Source: Isoetes taiwanensis (lineage: Eukaryota; Streptophyta; Lycopodiopsida; Isoetales; Isoetaceae). Taken from it: a stretch of DNA of 64,000 nucleotides. Positions 10,868 to 22,059 of this stretch are shown here, in pieces. The position numbers and the translations under genes are program-made. The stretch is taken from positions 4,220,952-4,284,951 of the forward strand of contig JAJEKV010000005.1 in the NCBI GenBank assembly GCA_021234155.1. Direction: 5' to 3'. The notes below the pieces were generated by a model, which did no database searches, was not told the origin of the DNA, and saw nothing but the letters and a program-made list of their open reading frames with translations. Each line of letters opens with the position of its first letter. Position 1 is the first letter of the stretch.

Positions 10868-12460
10868 AGTGCCTAGCAGGTGAAAATGGAAACATCTAAC
10901 CCCGATGCAAGATATAGTTATACAGCCATGCCTAACTTTTTGCCATGTTACACCGCGTCGCCAGAACCCATAGCAAATCCATAGCTATATTGCTCCAGGT
11001 AAATTTATTTTCTCTGCCTGTTTCTTCATCAGAGGGAAGGCACAGGCAGGACTCTGCCTTTTCAGGAGCACAAGACTCCCACGACTCCCTTTTGCTACCC
11101 TCGAGGATCACCCAAAAACTCTTTTCAATTATTTCTCTGATCATTCAGCCGATACTTTAAGAATAAAACATGAGGAAAAATTTGTGGGAAAGAGATGTTC
11201 CGAATGCTTTTCAAAGCAAGAATGAGAAAGAGAAAAAAGGTATATTATTAAGGCACTCAACTTTAAACTACTCAAAAGCAAAGCCTCAACAAAAAATGAT
11301 TAAGAGAACGATTCGTGGTTCTTTTTATTGGTTTTGTAACATATGTTCCAATGGCCTAACACGTTGTAGCATGTATATCACCTACTCTCACCTTCCGTTT
11401 TAGACACTACTAAAACCGCTCAACTTTGGAACATATGCCAACGTTTATTTCCAGTTCACAAAATCTTACAATAGCCAGCCATTCATTCGAGGACATTAAA
11501 TATACTATGCCAAGGAACACCAAATGGCTTTTGAACATTGAATAAACCTATGAATGACATATATAGATCTTGCATCACATATGAACTATAGTCTATTGAG
11601 TGCTAAGAAGTCCACCAAAAAGAGAGAAGCATAGATCTTTACAATAGAACAAAAGCATTAAAAACAAAAAACACCATTAACTTTTGGTGAATGGGTTGTC
11701 CTCTCTTAAATGCTTGACTGGACTTTGATTTGAAACATATTCTTTGATTTTGATATGCCAACGGATGGTGCAAAAATACAAAGAACTAGAAAGAAATGAG
11801 AAAAAAAATGTCGCACTGATAGAAATGAGAAAATATTCAAAGAAAATCCCATGGCTTCTATGTATCCTATGGGCACGAAAATACAAGACAATAGTGCGGG
11901 TTCAAATCCCGCATGTTCTCGAACGAATACATGATCGAACCAAAATTTTAGCCTATAAGTGACAGAGAACATGACTATTTTGGCCGCCGCGAACATTTCT
12001 CTTTCTCGATCCGCTATGTGTATAGAAGTGAGTCAGCAAAGAAACTTGTTTGCAGTAGCCAAGTCCTTCTACCGACTCACTCATTGGCTGGATTTTTGTC
12101 TGGCAACATAATACTTGTAGTTGATGTAGTTATCTGCTTTGTGTTTCTTGAATATAGTTTAGATGAGAGGCGAACTTAAGTATGCAATTACAAATGTATT
12201 TGACTTACTTACTAAAGGCTTTAGTTCATAGGAACCATTCTAGCTAGGTCAAATGCCTTTTGAGCACGAAAATAGTCTCAATATATGGAATGACATTTGA
12301 TTTTTTTAAAAAGTAATCATGCGTATTGCTCCTTGGTTTAAAGATTCCAAAGGGTTTTTTCTTTAAAGTCATTTTGAGTAATGAAACACCAGGCAATGGT
12401 TATAAAGCGAATGTAAGTTACAATAAATAGTCATTTTTCACAAAAGGAAGTCAGTTTTCG

Positions 12461-12480
12461 ATCTATCTATCTATCTATAG
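12461..12480. repeat. (ATCT)n microsatellite
   Basis: Four atct units are followed by atag. The copy at about 63,649-63,672 has five units. Apart from the noise, this is a normal replication-slippage difference. Confidence 0.85.
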
Positions 12481-12647
12481 AACTCTCAAGCCACCAGATG
12501 CTTGTATAAGTGTTAACTTGGCAATATCCAATATGCATGCCAATATGAACGATTTTTGGCAATATGCAATATGAATGGCAATATGAATGTCTACAATCAG
12601 TAGCCCTCGCGAGCATTTTAACTATTTACCCAACAGATCACAGAAAA

Positions 12648-12680
12648 CCTATACCAATCTACCATGTAGATTGGTATAGG
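12648..12680. repeat. Perfect 15-bp inverted repeat with 3-nt loop
   Basis: The arm cctataccaatctac (12,648-12,662), spacer cat, and exact complement gtagattggtatagg (12,666-12,680) form a perfect hairpin. The left arm is altered in the copy at about 63,833-63,868. No element boundary or function is evident. Confidence 0.9.
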
Positions 12681-13337
12681 TTTCATCAAGCATGGAACAA
12701 CTAAGTTGTATATCCGAGCAATTCTCTCATAAATATTACACATGAACAATTAGTTGCTCTTAATTAATGTCCTTTCCATTGATTTTAAGTGCCTCGAGTT
12801 CAGAGCATTCTCTTATCCAACTATTTTCCAAGAAGCAAAAGATACTCTAAGAGAAGAATTCAGTTAAACATCTAATCTCAGAAAGACCTCTGCATTCTCA
12901 TGTGTAAATGTCACAGAATGATTTAAGCATTGGCCAAGAAGACCAGTATATCAAAAATTGCTTCAATTTTTGAAAATTGACACTCTCTTTAGGAGGGGTT
13001 AACAAAGGGTTACATATACATGAAGAATTGTTGTTTGACTTCTTCAAACCAAAGACCATTTTTAATAGCAGATTTTCATCTTCATCAAACCTGGAACTGT
13101 TAGCAAACTAAATCATGTAGTTGAACTTCAGTACGGCTGCCAAGAAATCTCTGATCCAGAATCATGTTAGGAATTTGTAAATGATGAACACGTTTGCAGA
13201 CAGGTCAGTTAGAAATACTATATTAAATAAGCAGTATCACAAAGTCCTTTATAATTGTCGTAACTACCATAGTTCACTAAAATACCAAAATCTCCAATAA
13301 GACTTGACCTTACTGGCGAAGCCCAACTACGGCAATA

Positions 13338-13505
13338 AGACTTATATGTCCACCTCAATAATAGATACTTAATTGCCCCAAAAGCATATTTAACAGAAAG
13401 GAAATTAAGTACCGTGTTTACAGACTTATATGTCCACCTCAATAATAGATACTTAATTGCCCCAAAAGCATATTTAACAGAAAGGAAATTAAGTACCGTG
13501 TTTAC
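13338..13505. repeat. Exact 84-bp tandem duplication
   Basis: The stretch from agacttatatgtccacctc to accgtgtttac occurs twice head to tail with a period of 84 bp and no difference seen. The period is a multiple of three, so a minus-strand frame (13,218-13,610) runs through both units, but nothing suggests that it is coding. Confidence 0.92.
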
Positions 13506-13970
13506 ATTTTCGCCAAAAAACATTTTTGTGTTATTTGCAATTGATTCAATGAACCTAAGTTCCAGGAATTCAGGTGTAAGTTTGAGCTTATTTACTTCTC
13601 CTTCCTTCATGACCCTGCATACGACAGTAAGATTATTTGCAATAATCTAGAAACACAGACATAAAATTGTCTAGCGCTATACTTCAAATGACAGACAAAT
13701 ATATCAATGAGAATTAAAGATTAGTATGATTCGATCTCATTGATAATATCTGAAAGAACCTTGAAGCACTTGAGTTGCAGATATACTGCAAGATTTACTA
13801 ACTCATGGCCTAAAATAACGTAAAATAGACATGTCCCATAGATCTCTCCTCTTCGCATTCTAAATAAAATATGCATTTACCAATTGAAGATCTCATATGT
13901 CGTTCAACAATCAATTCATCATCAAAATAAATTCTCACCTCACTTCGATGTAGGTTTGGCAGCTACAATG

Positions 13971-14457
13971 TCAGCAACCAAATTCCTTAGCTTCATCTGG
14001 TGACATAAAGTGGTCTCGCTCCATATTCTGCTCAATTTTCTCAACATCATTCTTGGTATGTTTTGCATACAATTGATTCAGCCTGGCCCTCATATCTAAA
14101 ATCTCCCTAGCACAAATAGCAATATCAGAAGCTTGCCCACTGCCACCACCAGAAGGCAGATGGATCATAACCCTCGCATTAGGAAGTGATCTTCTTTCTC
14201 TAGGCTCACCTGCAGCAAGGAGCAGGGAACCCATTGAAGCTGCCTGACCCACACAAAGGGTACTCACCGGACTTCTTAGACTTGCATAGTATCATATATT
14301 GCAAGGCCGGCAGTAACAATACCGCCAGGAGAATTAATATAAAGATGGATTGGTTTCGCTGGGTTCTCAGATTCCAGATACAAAAGCTGCGCCATTGATA
14401 CGAACAATTCGTTCTTTGAGCAACCTAGAAAAAATATCATATGCTCTCAGGACTTTC
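13971..14457 (-). pseudogene. ClpP-type protease proteolytic subunit, frame-disrupted (nuclear CLPP2-like)
   Basis: ClpP forms the heptameric serine-protease rings of Clp proteases, in plants in mitochondria or plastids. Minus-strand reading gives [18 protein letters not shown] from an acceptor-like tgtgcag at 14,458. It then breaks at about 14,396, where the usual NGPINDD segment is missing. It resumes as [20 protein letters not shown], then [17 protein letters not shown]. It breaks again by one base at about 14,280, then reads [20 protein letters not shown] (catalytic Ser in the ASMG block), [10 protein letters not shown] (catalytic His) and [15 protein letters not shown] (catalytic Asp region). 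All triad positions are present, but two frame breaks, a deletion and a stop right after EFG argue for a pseudogene. No introns separate the conserved blocks, so it could be a retrocopy or one long exon with sequence errors. The closest type is nuclear CLPP2. Confidence 0.75.
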
Positions 14458-15152
14458 CTGCACAGTGATAGCGGAATAAGGCTTAGAGACTGGCTTTTCT
14501 AGCCAGAGAGCCAGAGTTGGGGTATTTCTGGACTTTCTTAAACAGCGATGGCGGAACTGGGTTGTCTTAACTTAACAGAAATTTGCTTTCATAGACTTGC
14601 TGGGTTATTTTCTGGGTTCAAATCCTAGGATCTTTAAAGGAAAAACTAGAAGAAAGCCATAACTCTGGTTTTCAGAAGAAGATAGCGGCCATAATTCTGG
14701 CTCGATGTCACGGAGATCAAGGGAGCAAATCCAAGCAACATTCTAATATAAAAAAAAAAAATAAAAAAATAGAGAGATGCAAGAAAACTTACATAGACTG
14801 GACTGATGCAGAGCGAATTTGAGCACATCAGAGCACAGTTTTATTTAAAATTATTCAGAGTTACAATGCTTCTTATATAGGTGCACCGAGGCAAAATAAT
14901 CAGATAAATCCGCAGACTATCCACCGCCATAGCTTGTGGACAGAGATTATACCCCGCCATAGCTTGTGGACACTATAATGACAGCCTAGACTGAGTTCGA
15001 CGGATTAGATTTGGCAAAACGTGGCAACAAATCGATTGCGGCGTAAAAAAATCTGCAGGAAAATGTCGGGGAAAAACAATCGTGACTTTAGAAGGCATGG
15101 TTTGCTGCCACGTGGGCGTCCCTATCGGACATAATAGATTATATATGTGTAG
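14458..15152. other. No gene recognised; small repeats
   Basis: There is an A-rich run near 14,747-14,770. The 19-bp unit ccgccatagcttgtggaca is repeated twice between about 14,923 and 14,972. No coding pattern is seen. Confidence 0.5.
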
Positions 15153-16071
15153 ATAAGTAAATAGTAAAGAATCTGAGTATAATGCGTAGCCATTTAAATA
15201 TCGCATAGAGGTATGAATAGATAGATCAAATAGTTAGAAGTGCATAATCTTATGTATCATTAAATATGGCAAAACATTATGCCAAGCCAAACATGAAATG
15301 AATCCACTATTGACCAAAAAGGGAATAGGAACTGGGCAAGTGTTGTGCATGTTGGAGCACATTAATGCCTTTGTTTCTATGTTCTTTAACACATCAAAAG
15401 GCAAAAGAAATGGGTAACTTGTGTACATGTTTATTCACATTAACATAGTTAAATAATCCTAATTGAGTTCTAATGTGTAGCAGTTAAATTAACTGGGTTG
15501 TTTTTGCTCTTAGGTTTAACTGGAGTCTTTTAAGTTATGAGGAATAGACAACCTAACCCAATCTAGAAATTCGATGATTATTTTTAATTTTAAAAGGTAA
15601 CTTAGATTATCGTTTGAGAATCATATTGCCTCACAATGCAAGACTGATATAATACTACAGAGGCATTGTTCTTGTGCAGGTTATATCTGATATCATAATG
15701 TATTGCCTAACAAATGGAATTTCTAGCAATAGTGTTGGAAGCTTGATAACCTCATGCTTGTAAGGCTCCATAAAGCCAAAGCGCGTCCAACATAGAAAGA
15801 TCCAAAACTTATTTATTGATTAAGCCAATCCCAAGTACTTGAATGCAAAAAATGCAATTAATTAATTGGGAACTACCACCTATAACAACGCCGTAAACAA
15901 TGCATAAGACATTTAATCCTAAGGTTCAACAAACATAATGAGAGCCAGGAATATAGCATATTAATAAGTTGCATGGATCTTACTCAATCAAAATGATTTG
16001 AATTAAGCTAATATTAGCAATGGTGTTGCAGAATTGGGGCACTTACACATGCGGAATTTAACAATGAAATA
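15153..16071 (+). repeat. Duplicated segment X, copy 2
   Basis: This is the partner of 6326-7255 in the same orientation and nearly the same length. The similarity stops at aacaatgaaataa, exactly where segment D2 starts next to copy 1. Confidence 0.9.
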
Positions 16072-16980
16072 ATTCAAGGGCTATAATATGCCAATTGGGC
16101 ATGCATACTGCGGTGAGTTAAGAATGGCTTTCTACCATAGAAAGAGCACTATCAATTTAAGAGCAAGCATCACGGATAGAAATTGCAATGCAGCAATTTC
16201 CCTTCTTGCAATCTCTATAATATTTAAGGCTACAATACAAGCATGAATTCTTCCTATGTGTGTGGAGAGTTACCTATATCTTAGGATTATAGCCTATTGA
16301 AGTTTCAAATTGAGCTTAGTTCATGAATTTCTTACATGATGTAGTTGAATGACAAGTCCAAAAGTGAAAGCAAGATAGCGAAGGATCACAATTGGGGCAC
16401 GTATAAATGAGGAAATCAATAGTGCTGAAAAGCTATAAATACTAGCTGGTCATACATGCTTGGGGAATGGCTTTCCTCTCTAAAAAAACAGTATCAATCA
16501 TCCAAAACAAGCATTGACAATAAAAGTTATAGTGCACGCATTTTCACAACATTCGACATTTGCAATTTAGGTTCACGATCAGAAGATCCAAATACAAATG
16601 GCTCAAACTGATATACCCTGATACATAATAAACTTGAAAAAATAGACTTACTTTCATGCACGGTTCTAGAACAGATCTTATGGCATCCTCTTATTTTTCA
16701 TGAGTATGAAGGAAAGTCATGCAACATCACCACTATTATAGAAGACAAATATAATGTTGATTTTCATGAAGTATTCAAAATCAAGATAAACATAGTATTC
16801 TACAACAGACGACAGTGAGAGCAGTTATAATCAATTTTCTAGGCATATATATAAATCACACACTCACGATTAATATGTCTGGAAAAGTCTTGAGCTATGT
16901 CAATATATCAATGATTGCAAAACGTTTTACAGCGATTGATATAGATAATATTTTAAAGAGAGTGTATGATTCGGGAAAAA
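16072..16980. other. No gene recognised
   Basis: AT-rich sequence with no frame of interest. Composition changes sharply at about 16,980, where the LINE probably begins. Confidence 0.45.
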
Positions 16981-17422
16981 TAGGACTTTTGGGCGCGGGC
17001 GCTTGGCGGATGTCGGCATCTAGGAGTCTAACTGCTCATGGATCTGGTTTGGAGAGAATCCATCTTTCTCTCGCCTTTCCCAATCCGTTAGCTCTGGAGT
17101 AGGTCTTCTTCTGGTGCAGCCAGTCCCCTTGTAGAGGGGGACACTAGATCTCGTCCAGGGGCATACTCTGTTTTCTTGCTGTGGATAAAGTGCCCTTTGA
17201 CCAGAACTTTGCATGATTGCTTGACTGGATATGGAAAGATTGGGACTCTGGCTACCTGCAGCTATGCCAGTAGTTGCCTTTAAAATCCCATGATCTATTG
17301 CCTTTCTATAAGTCCAATCTAAGTCTGCTCCCTTTCTGCAGCTCCTCATTGCAGCTCTCAACTCAGCATTATTCCTTTGTCTAATCAAGTTTTTCTTTCT
17401 GATCTCATTATGCCGGAGTTCA

Positions 17423-18770
17423 ATGGGCGTCCCTCTCCCCTTGTATATCATCTGCTCTGAGCCACCCTCTCCAATACCATCCCAGATCTCATCTGCTCCC
17501 GAGAACTCAAGATATTTTGTTATTTTCTACACTTCTGATCAAATCTGTTGTGGTTGGTTGGAAGGCTCCACGGTTGATCTCTGGGCTTTTCTGGTTGATG
17601 AATCCCTCTTTCCAGATATTTTCTTCATTGGAGAACAATCTGGCCCAACTATTGATCCTTTGGCTTCCTCCATCGAACTCAAGATAGCCTATCTTGGCTC
17701 TGACCGCCCTCCTAAGGCCAAGTTTTCAATCTACTCTGATGAACTAGCTAATTTTGTCACCTTGGAGCTCTATAGAACAGTTTAATGCTGGACTCTAATG
17801 GATTACTTGCTCTTCTCTTCTGATTCCAGCCCCCAAATATCTGATTCCATCTTCCCTCCATCTCCCCTACTATCTTCACAAGGTTTTTCCTCCCTCCCTC
17901 CATCTCCCTTTCCATCTTCACAAGGCTTCTCCCCCTCTTATACGTCTTCACCACCTCCTCGAGCTGTTCTAACCATTATCAGATCTGCTCTTCTTGTCAA
18001 TATTGACTTTATTTGGTGGGGATTTGTCCAAGGACCAGTTGATCAGTTGTGGGCTACCATCAGGGAAAAAAATAGCGGCTAATATTAGCCAAATGGTGAT
18101 TTTTTGGACATTTTTGGAAAAAGTACGGCTAAACTATAAAGGAGGAAATTTTTGGAAAAAAGAAAAAAATCGCCAAATATTTTTAAAGTTGACCTCCCTT
18201 ACACCAAGGTTTAGCCAAACATAAGAAAGAAGGAGAGGAAAAATTCTTCCACTTTAGCCAAACGTTCAAAAGTTTTCCTATGCATTTAGGGATAGATTAG
18301 CCATACTTTTTAATAGCTAATGTAAAATATGAGATTATTCATGAGATTATGGAATAGAGGTTGCTAATACTATATTAGATGGACAGTTTTTTGTTCTCCA
18401 ACTAGTAGATTTCTATTATTAATATGTTCGTACAATAAAAAGTTTGGCATAGCATAAATGTTTGGCTAAAGTTCATATAAAGGTTCAAACAAAAAATAGC
18501 CAAACATTCAAAACTAGTAAAGGAAAATTATTCAACTTTAGCCAAACATTCGAAAGTTTTCCTATGTATTTTGGGTTAAATTAGCCAAAGTTGTTCTAGC
18601 TAATCTAAAATATGGCTTTAGTAATTTTTTCCCTGGCTACCATTATTGACAGCAGACACATTTATCACGATCAGCTTGTCTTTGGCAATCCAGGGGTTGA
18701 ACCCACTCAGTCCCTGCTAGTGAACTGCACTTGGTTAAATAGCCACTACTGGCTTGAGCTTTATGGATGA
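17423..18770 (+). pseudogene. LINE ORF0, unknown protein, split by a MITE
   Basis: From ATG 17,423 a frame runs to a TAA at 17,783-17,785. It continues in the same frame through a Ser/Pro-rich stretch with two FPSSQGF-like repeats to 18,060, where the MITE interrupts it. Leaving out the MITE and one copy of the target duplication, the frame continues exactly in phase from 18,644 to a TGA at 18,768-18,770. That overlaps the ATG of ORF1 (18,763) by 8 bases. The tight overlap and preserved phase suggest that this was a real upstream ORF of the element. I recognise no domain; the first 120 residues are mixed hydrophobic/acidic. Confidence 0.5.
18061..18635. mobile_element. hAT-type MITE, 575 bp, with exact 8-bp target-site duplication
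   Basis: The element begins cagggaaaaaa and ends ttttttccctg, so its termini are inverted repeats of CAGGGAAAAAA. It is flanked by gctaccat on both sides (18,053-18,060 and 18,636-18,643). An 8-bp duplication with CAGGG-type termini is diagnostic of hAT-superfamily DNA transposons. It encodes no protein, is AT-rich, and carries internal subterminal repeats of the agccaaac / ttagccaaac type. It therefore depends on a transposase elsewhere. Confidence 0.92.
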
Positions 18771-20202
18771 AGCTCAGCCGGCTCCTTTGGATATGGAGGA
18801 CCACATTTCGCTCTCCCTTCATATCCCCGAGGTGGCAAATAGGATCCGCCACCTTGATGGGCTTGGTCTTATTGCAAATGTTATCAGGGGGAACCCTTCT
18901 ATGGCAGAGATCAAGAAGACCTTGGATCGAATGTCTAGGGGTCGAAGTTTACCCAGGCTACAACCTTTGGGCAATCTGTACTACTTGGTCACCTTTCCAA
19001 GTGAAAGAGACGCAGATCTATTCTTTAGGAAGGGAGTTATCACTTGTCTCCGTGGCCAGATCTTGTTCCAGCGATGGAGGCCCAAGTTCTGCGCTAAAAA
19101 CCCCGATGCTCTCTTCTTTCCGGTGTGGTTATCTTTGGCCAACCTCAGCTCAGAATTTTGGACGGAGAAAGCTCTTAAAATCATTGCTTCGAGGCTTGGA
19201 GAATTCATCTGCATGGGTGGCTGCCCCAGTGAGCCCCCTAAAATTTGTATTTCGGTGAATCTCTTCAAGCCCCTTCCCTATGCTATTCTGTTCAAAGGCT
19301 TTAACAATGAGCCTATTGAGTTTGTTCTTCAAGTCATTGGTCTCCCTCTGCCTTGCGAAAAATGTGCGGCTCTGGTGCATGCTGGAGCAATTTGTGACCT
19401 TACAACCGTGGAGGAGGGTGGCAAGCTTAAGCTCCCGGATAGTGAAGGTTTTATTCCTGCTGCAAGGCCCCATAAACAAAGAGATGGGTTCCGTAATCTT
19501 TATGCTGAAGAAGTTGAATATTATGGTATTAACTATTGTGAGGATCCCAAGAGACTTCACTCTGCTACAGACAAACAGCAAAAGGCTTTGATAGAAAGAG
19601 AGCCTCTGTCGTCTTCCTTTGTTTTGCACTGTGACCCGGATGGCTCTGACATTCCTCCTTCTGTTGGGGATGATGCACTGAATGCTGGACAAAGTCTGCT
19701 AACTGTCCCCTCTCAAACAGGACAAGCTAAGCCAGCTTCCCCTTCCCAATCTAACAACCTTGCACTATGTTCTGCTCAACCGGAAGGGGCTGAAGCACCA
19801 GCTGGGCTCTCTGATCTTGCTCTGGTGGGGCTGCCCCTCCAAAGCCTTGTGGATCCGGGTGATAAGCCATACCTTCCTCTAGAGACTTTGCCCAAGGCTG
19901 ATCTGCCTTATCAGCCCTAAATGGACACTACTTCTGTCTCTTCTAAGTTATGTCAGCTCCAAGCGGATCTATCTACACAAGATCGGGATGATATCAAGTC
20001 TGTAGCCAGCCAGAGTGTTGACGACCCTGTGGCAGAGGAAGCTCTACATCCCTTTTCATTGGCAGTGCCTGCTATGCCCATTGATGCTGCTTTGGTGGAG
20101 CAGCCCCCCCAAAGTGTGGAGCTTCAGATTGATGAAGCAAGACTAGTAGAGGATGCTACAAGAAAAAAGAAAGACCCATGGAAAGAAAGCAAGCAAGCAT
20201 GA
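18763..20202 (+). pseudogene. LINE ORF1, DUF4283-containing nucleic-acid-binding protein
   Basis: From ATG 18,763 the first 200 or so residues have the DUF4283 pattern of plant LINE ORF1 proteins, including PRLQPLGNLYYLVTFPSERD, then GQILFQRWRP and FFPVWLSLANLSSEFW. Next comes a short Cys cluster, LPCEKCAALVHAGAIC, in place of a full zinc knuckle. The tail is acidic and Ser/Pro-rich. A TAA at 19,918-19,920 is followed directly by ATG in the same frame, and the frame stays open to 20,202, so one nonsense codon probably divides a protein of about 480 residues. ORF1 proteins coat the element RNA. ATG 18,763 is preferred over an upstream TTG because an in-frame stop lies just before it. Confidence 0.7.
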
Positions 20203-22059
20203 GTTTGAATCGGTTGTTGCCAAGCTCCTTCTTGATCATTCCAGAGATGACACAGTTAAAAAGAAGTGATCTGGTGGAGAGCTGTAGGTATGAGTATCAG
20301 ACTTTGAATATCGGTTTTATGGAGGTACTTAGTGCACAAGTTATTATCTCCCTTTATCAGCAGGTATTTACATCTATGTACTCTGTTTTTGGGTCTCTAA
20401 AGTTCCCCTTTCAATGGCCGGAACCTTCAAGGATACAAGCTGTATGGGAAGCTTGGTTTTGTAATGAAGTGATCCCTTCCTTCTGTTATGAGAAGAAGCT
20501 CTCTGTGTTTTTGAGAGTGGTCTCTCCTGTGCACCTGGTTTGGGAAAGCTTCTGTTATCTGTTTTGATATTAACAGACCTCTATAATGGATTTTTTTATG
20601 TTCTTTGCTACTTTTCTTAATCTGATGGACAACAGAACATGCTATACATTTAGATGGGATTTTAAAAGGAAAAATACCCTCCTCACTCATTCACAACTGT
20701 GTATACCCAACTGGTTCAGGTTTGAACGATTTATATGGCACTGTATTGGGGTCGATGGTGGCTCGAATGTGGTGGTAGGGGAGAGTCTGTATTGGGAAGG
20801 GATCAACAGACTTGGGGGCAGGAAAGTTTGTCTTCAACATATTCCAGAATGTTCATTATATCCGAACATGGATATACGGTTATTAAGTCAAAGCATTATG
20901 TCGGTTGAATTTAATCTGCTTTTTGCTGGGGGTGGGTTTCCCTCTGTGAAGTGTGTCCCCAGTGGGGGGTGGGGGCAGGGGGGGGGTAAAACGGTGGTTC
21001 GGGCTGCTTAATCTCCCTTGGCCCAGGGCATTACCTGGCCCAACAGGTGTTCCATGGCAAGTGGGTGACTTGTCCCCTTATTGGGGGCTTGACCCTAGTT
21101 TGGGGGGTGTGTTGAAATGGAGGCAGGAGTTGTATGGGGGGCCAAGCGTTCTATGGCAGGCAGGCGACTTATCTCCCTATTGTGGGCTAGACCCTAGTTT
21201 GGGGGGTGGGTTGAAATGGAGGCAGGAGTCGTATGGGGGGCTAAGGGTAACGAAGGTCCTAACTCTAGTAGGGGCAAGCAGGTTCAAAAAGGAAATATGC
21301 TTCCCTATGATTGTAAAGGCATGGTCCTTTTTTGGCTCTCCATTAGGAACATGTTGTCAAAAGGGATATGCTTTATATTCTTGTGATGGGGGTCCTCCTT
21401 TTATACCTTCCGCCTATAGTTTGGGAAAGCAATGGGGGCCAAAGGGCAATTCTTGGACTAGGACCCTGCCTAAGGATGAAGGTCTATCAAGTGATGTTCT
21501 ATGGCTAATTGGTGTCTTTTCTCTAAAAGATGAAGGTCTTTCAAGAGATGTTCTATGCGTATTGTTGTCTTTCCTCTTGGTGGTGGGCTAGATTCATGTA
21601 TGGGGATTAAGCGGCTTTTTCCTTCATTTTCATCTCCCCCAAATGGATTGGGTGTGCAATGGAGGCGGGATATATATAGGGGGCATAGGTTGACAAAGAT
21701 TCCTTGGCTTATCTTGGCTGGGGCAAGTTGGTTCGATATGCACATGCTCCCTTTGATTGTAGAGTTATGCTTTTCACGTGATTCTATGGGCCTCTTGGCG
21801 ACCCTTGGAGGGATGGGGGGTCTCAAGGTTGGTGTCTTGTCACACTAGTGTGATCCATATCCTCTTGAAGGAGGTTCTCCCTTGAGATATTCCCCCGTTA
21901 GATGGGGAAAGGAATGGGGGTCAGAGGGCAACTGCTTGATTACCTTCTCCTATCCTGGTACTTCTTGGCTATCATGGTTCAGGTGGGTTTTTATTGATAA
22001 AATCATCTTCTCAGTAGGGTCCTGGAGCTCCAATTGGTCAGTACACCGTTGTCTACAAT
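20203..22059 (+). other. Unusually long G-rich ORF1-ORF2 spacer of the LINE
   Basis: About 1.86 kb separates the ORFs. It is G-rich on the coding strand, with open frames but no recognised domain. It contains two 99-bp tandem units, degenerate relatives of them further on (about 21,650-21,730), and a G-run cluster at about 20,961-20,988. Part may be decayed coding sequence of ORF1 or an inserted unit. Confidence 0.55.
21051..21246 (+). repeat. 99-bp imperfect tandem repeat inside the LINE
   Basis: tccatggca at 21,051 and tctatggca at 21,150 start two units that share gaccctagtttggggggtg and ttgaaatggaggcaggag. The period is a multiple of three, giving two 33-residue units (LSPY.GLDPSLGG and LKWRQE cores) in a plus-strand frame 20,953-21,591. 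Confidence 0.85.

Larger units (their letters stand above)
10868..13337. other. No gene recognised; contains a microsatellite and a hairpin
   Basis: No exon or element was recognised here. Small features are listed separately. The whole interval to about 12,790 recurs in degraded form at 62,060-63,970. Confidence 0.5.

Noticed and set aside
11896-11914. Perfect T-arm-like hairpin (gcgggttcaaatcccgc) suggesting a tRNA
   Set aside because: No matching acceptor 5' strand, D-arm or anticodon arm could be found upstream, so it is at most a tRNA-derived remnant or chance.
16815-17102. 95-residue frame across the proposed LINE start
   Set aside because: It joins AT-rich flank to GC-richer element sequence, so it is unlikely to be a gene.
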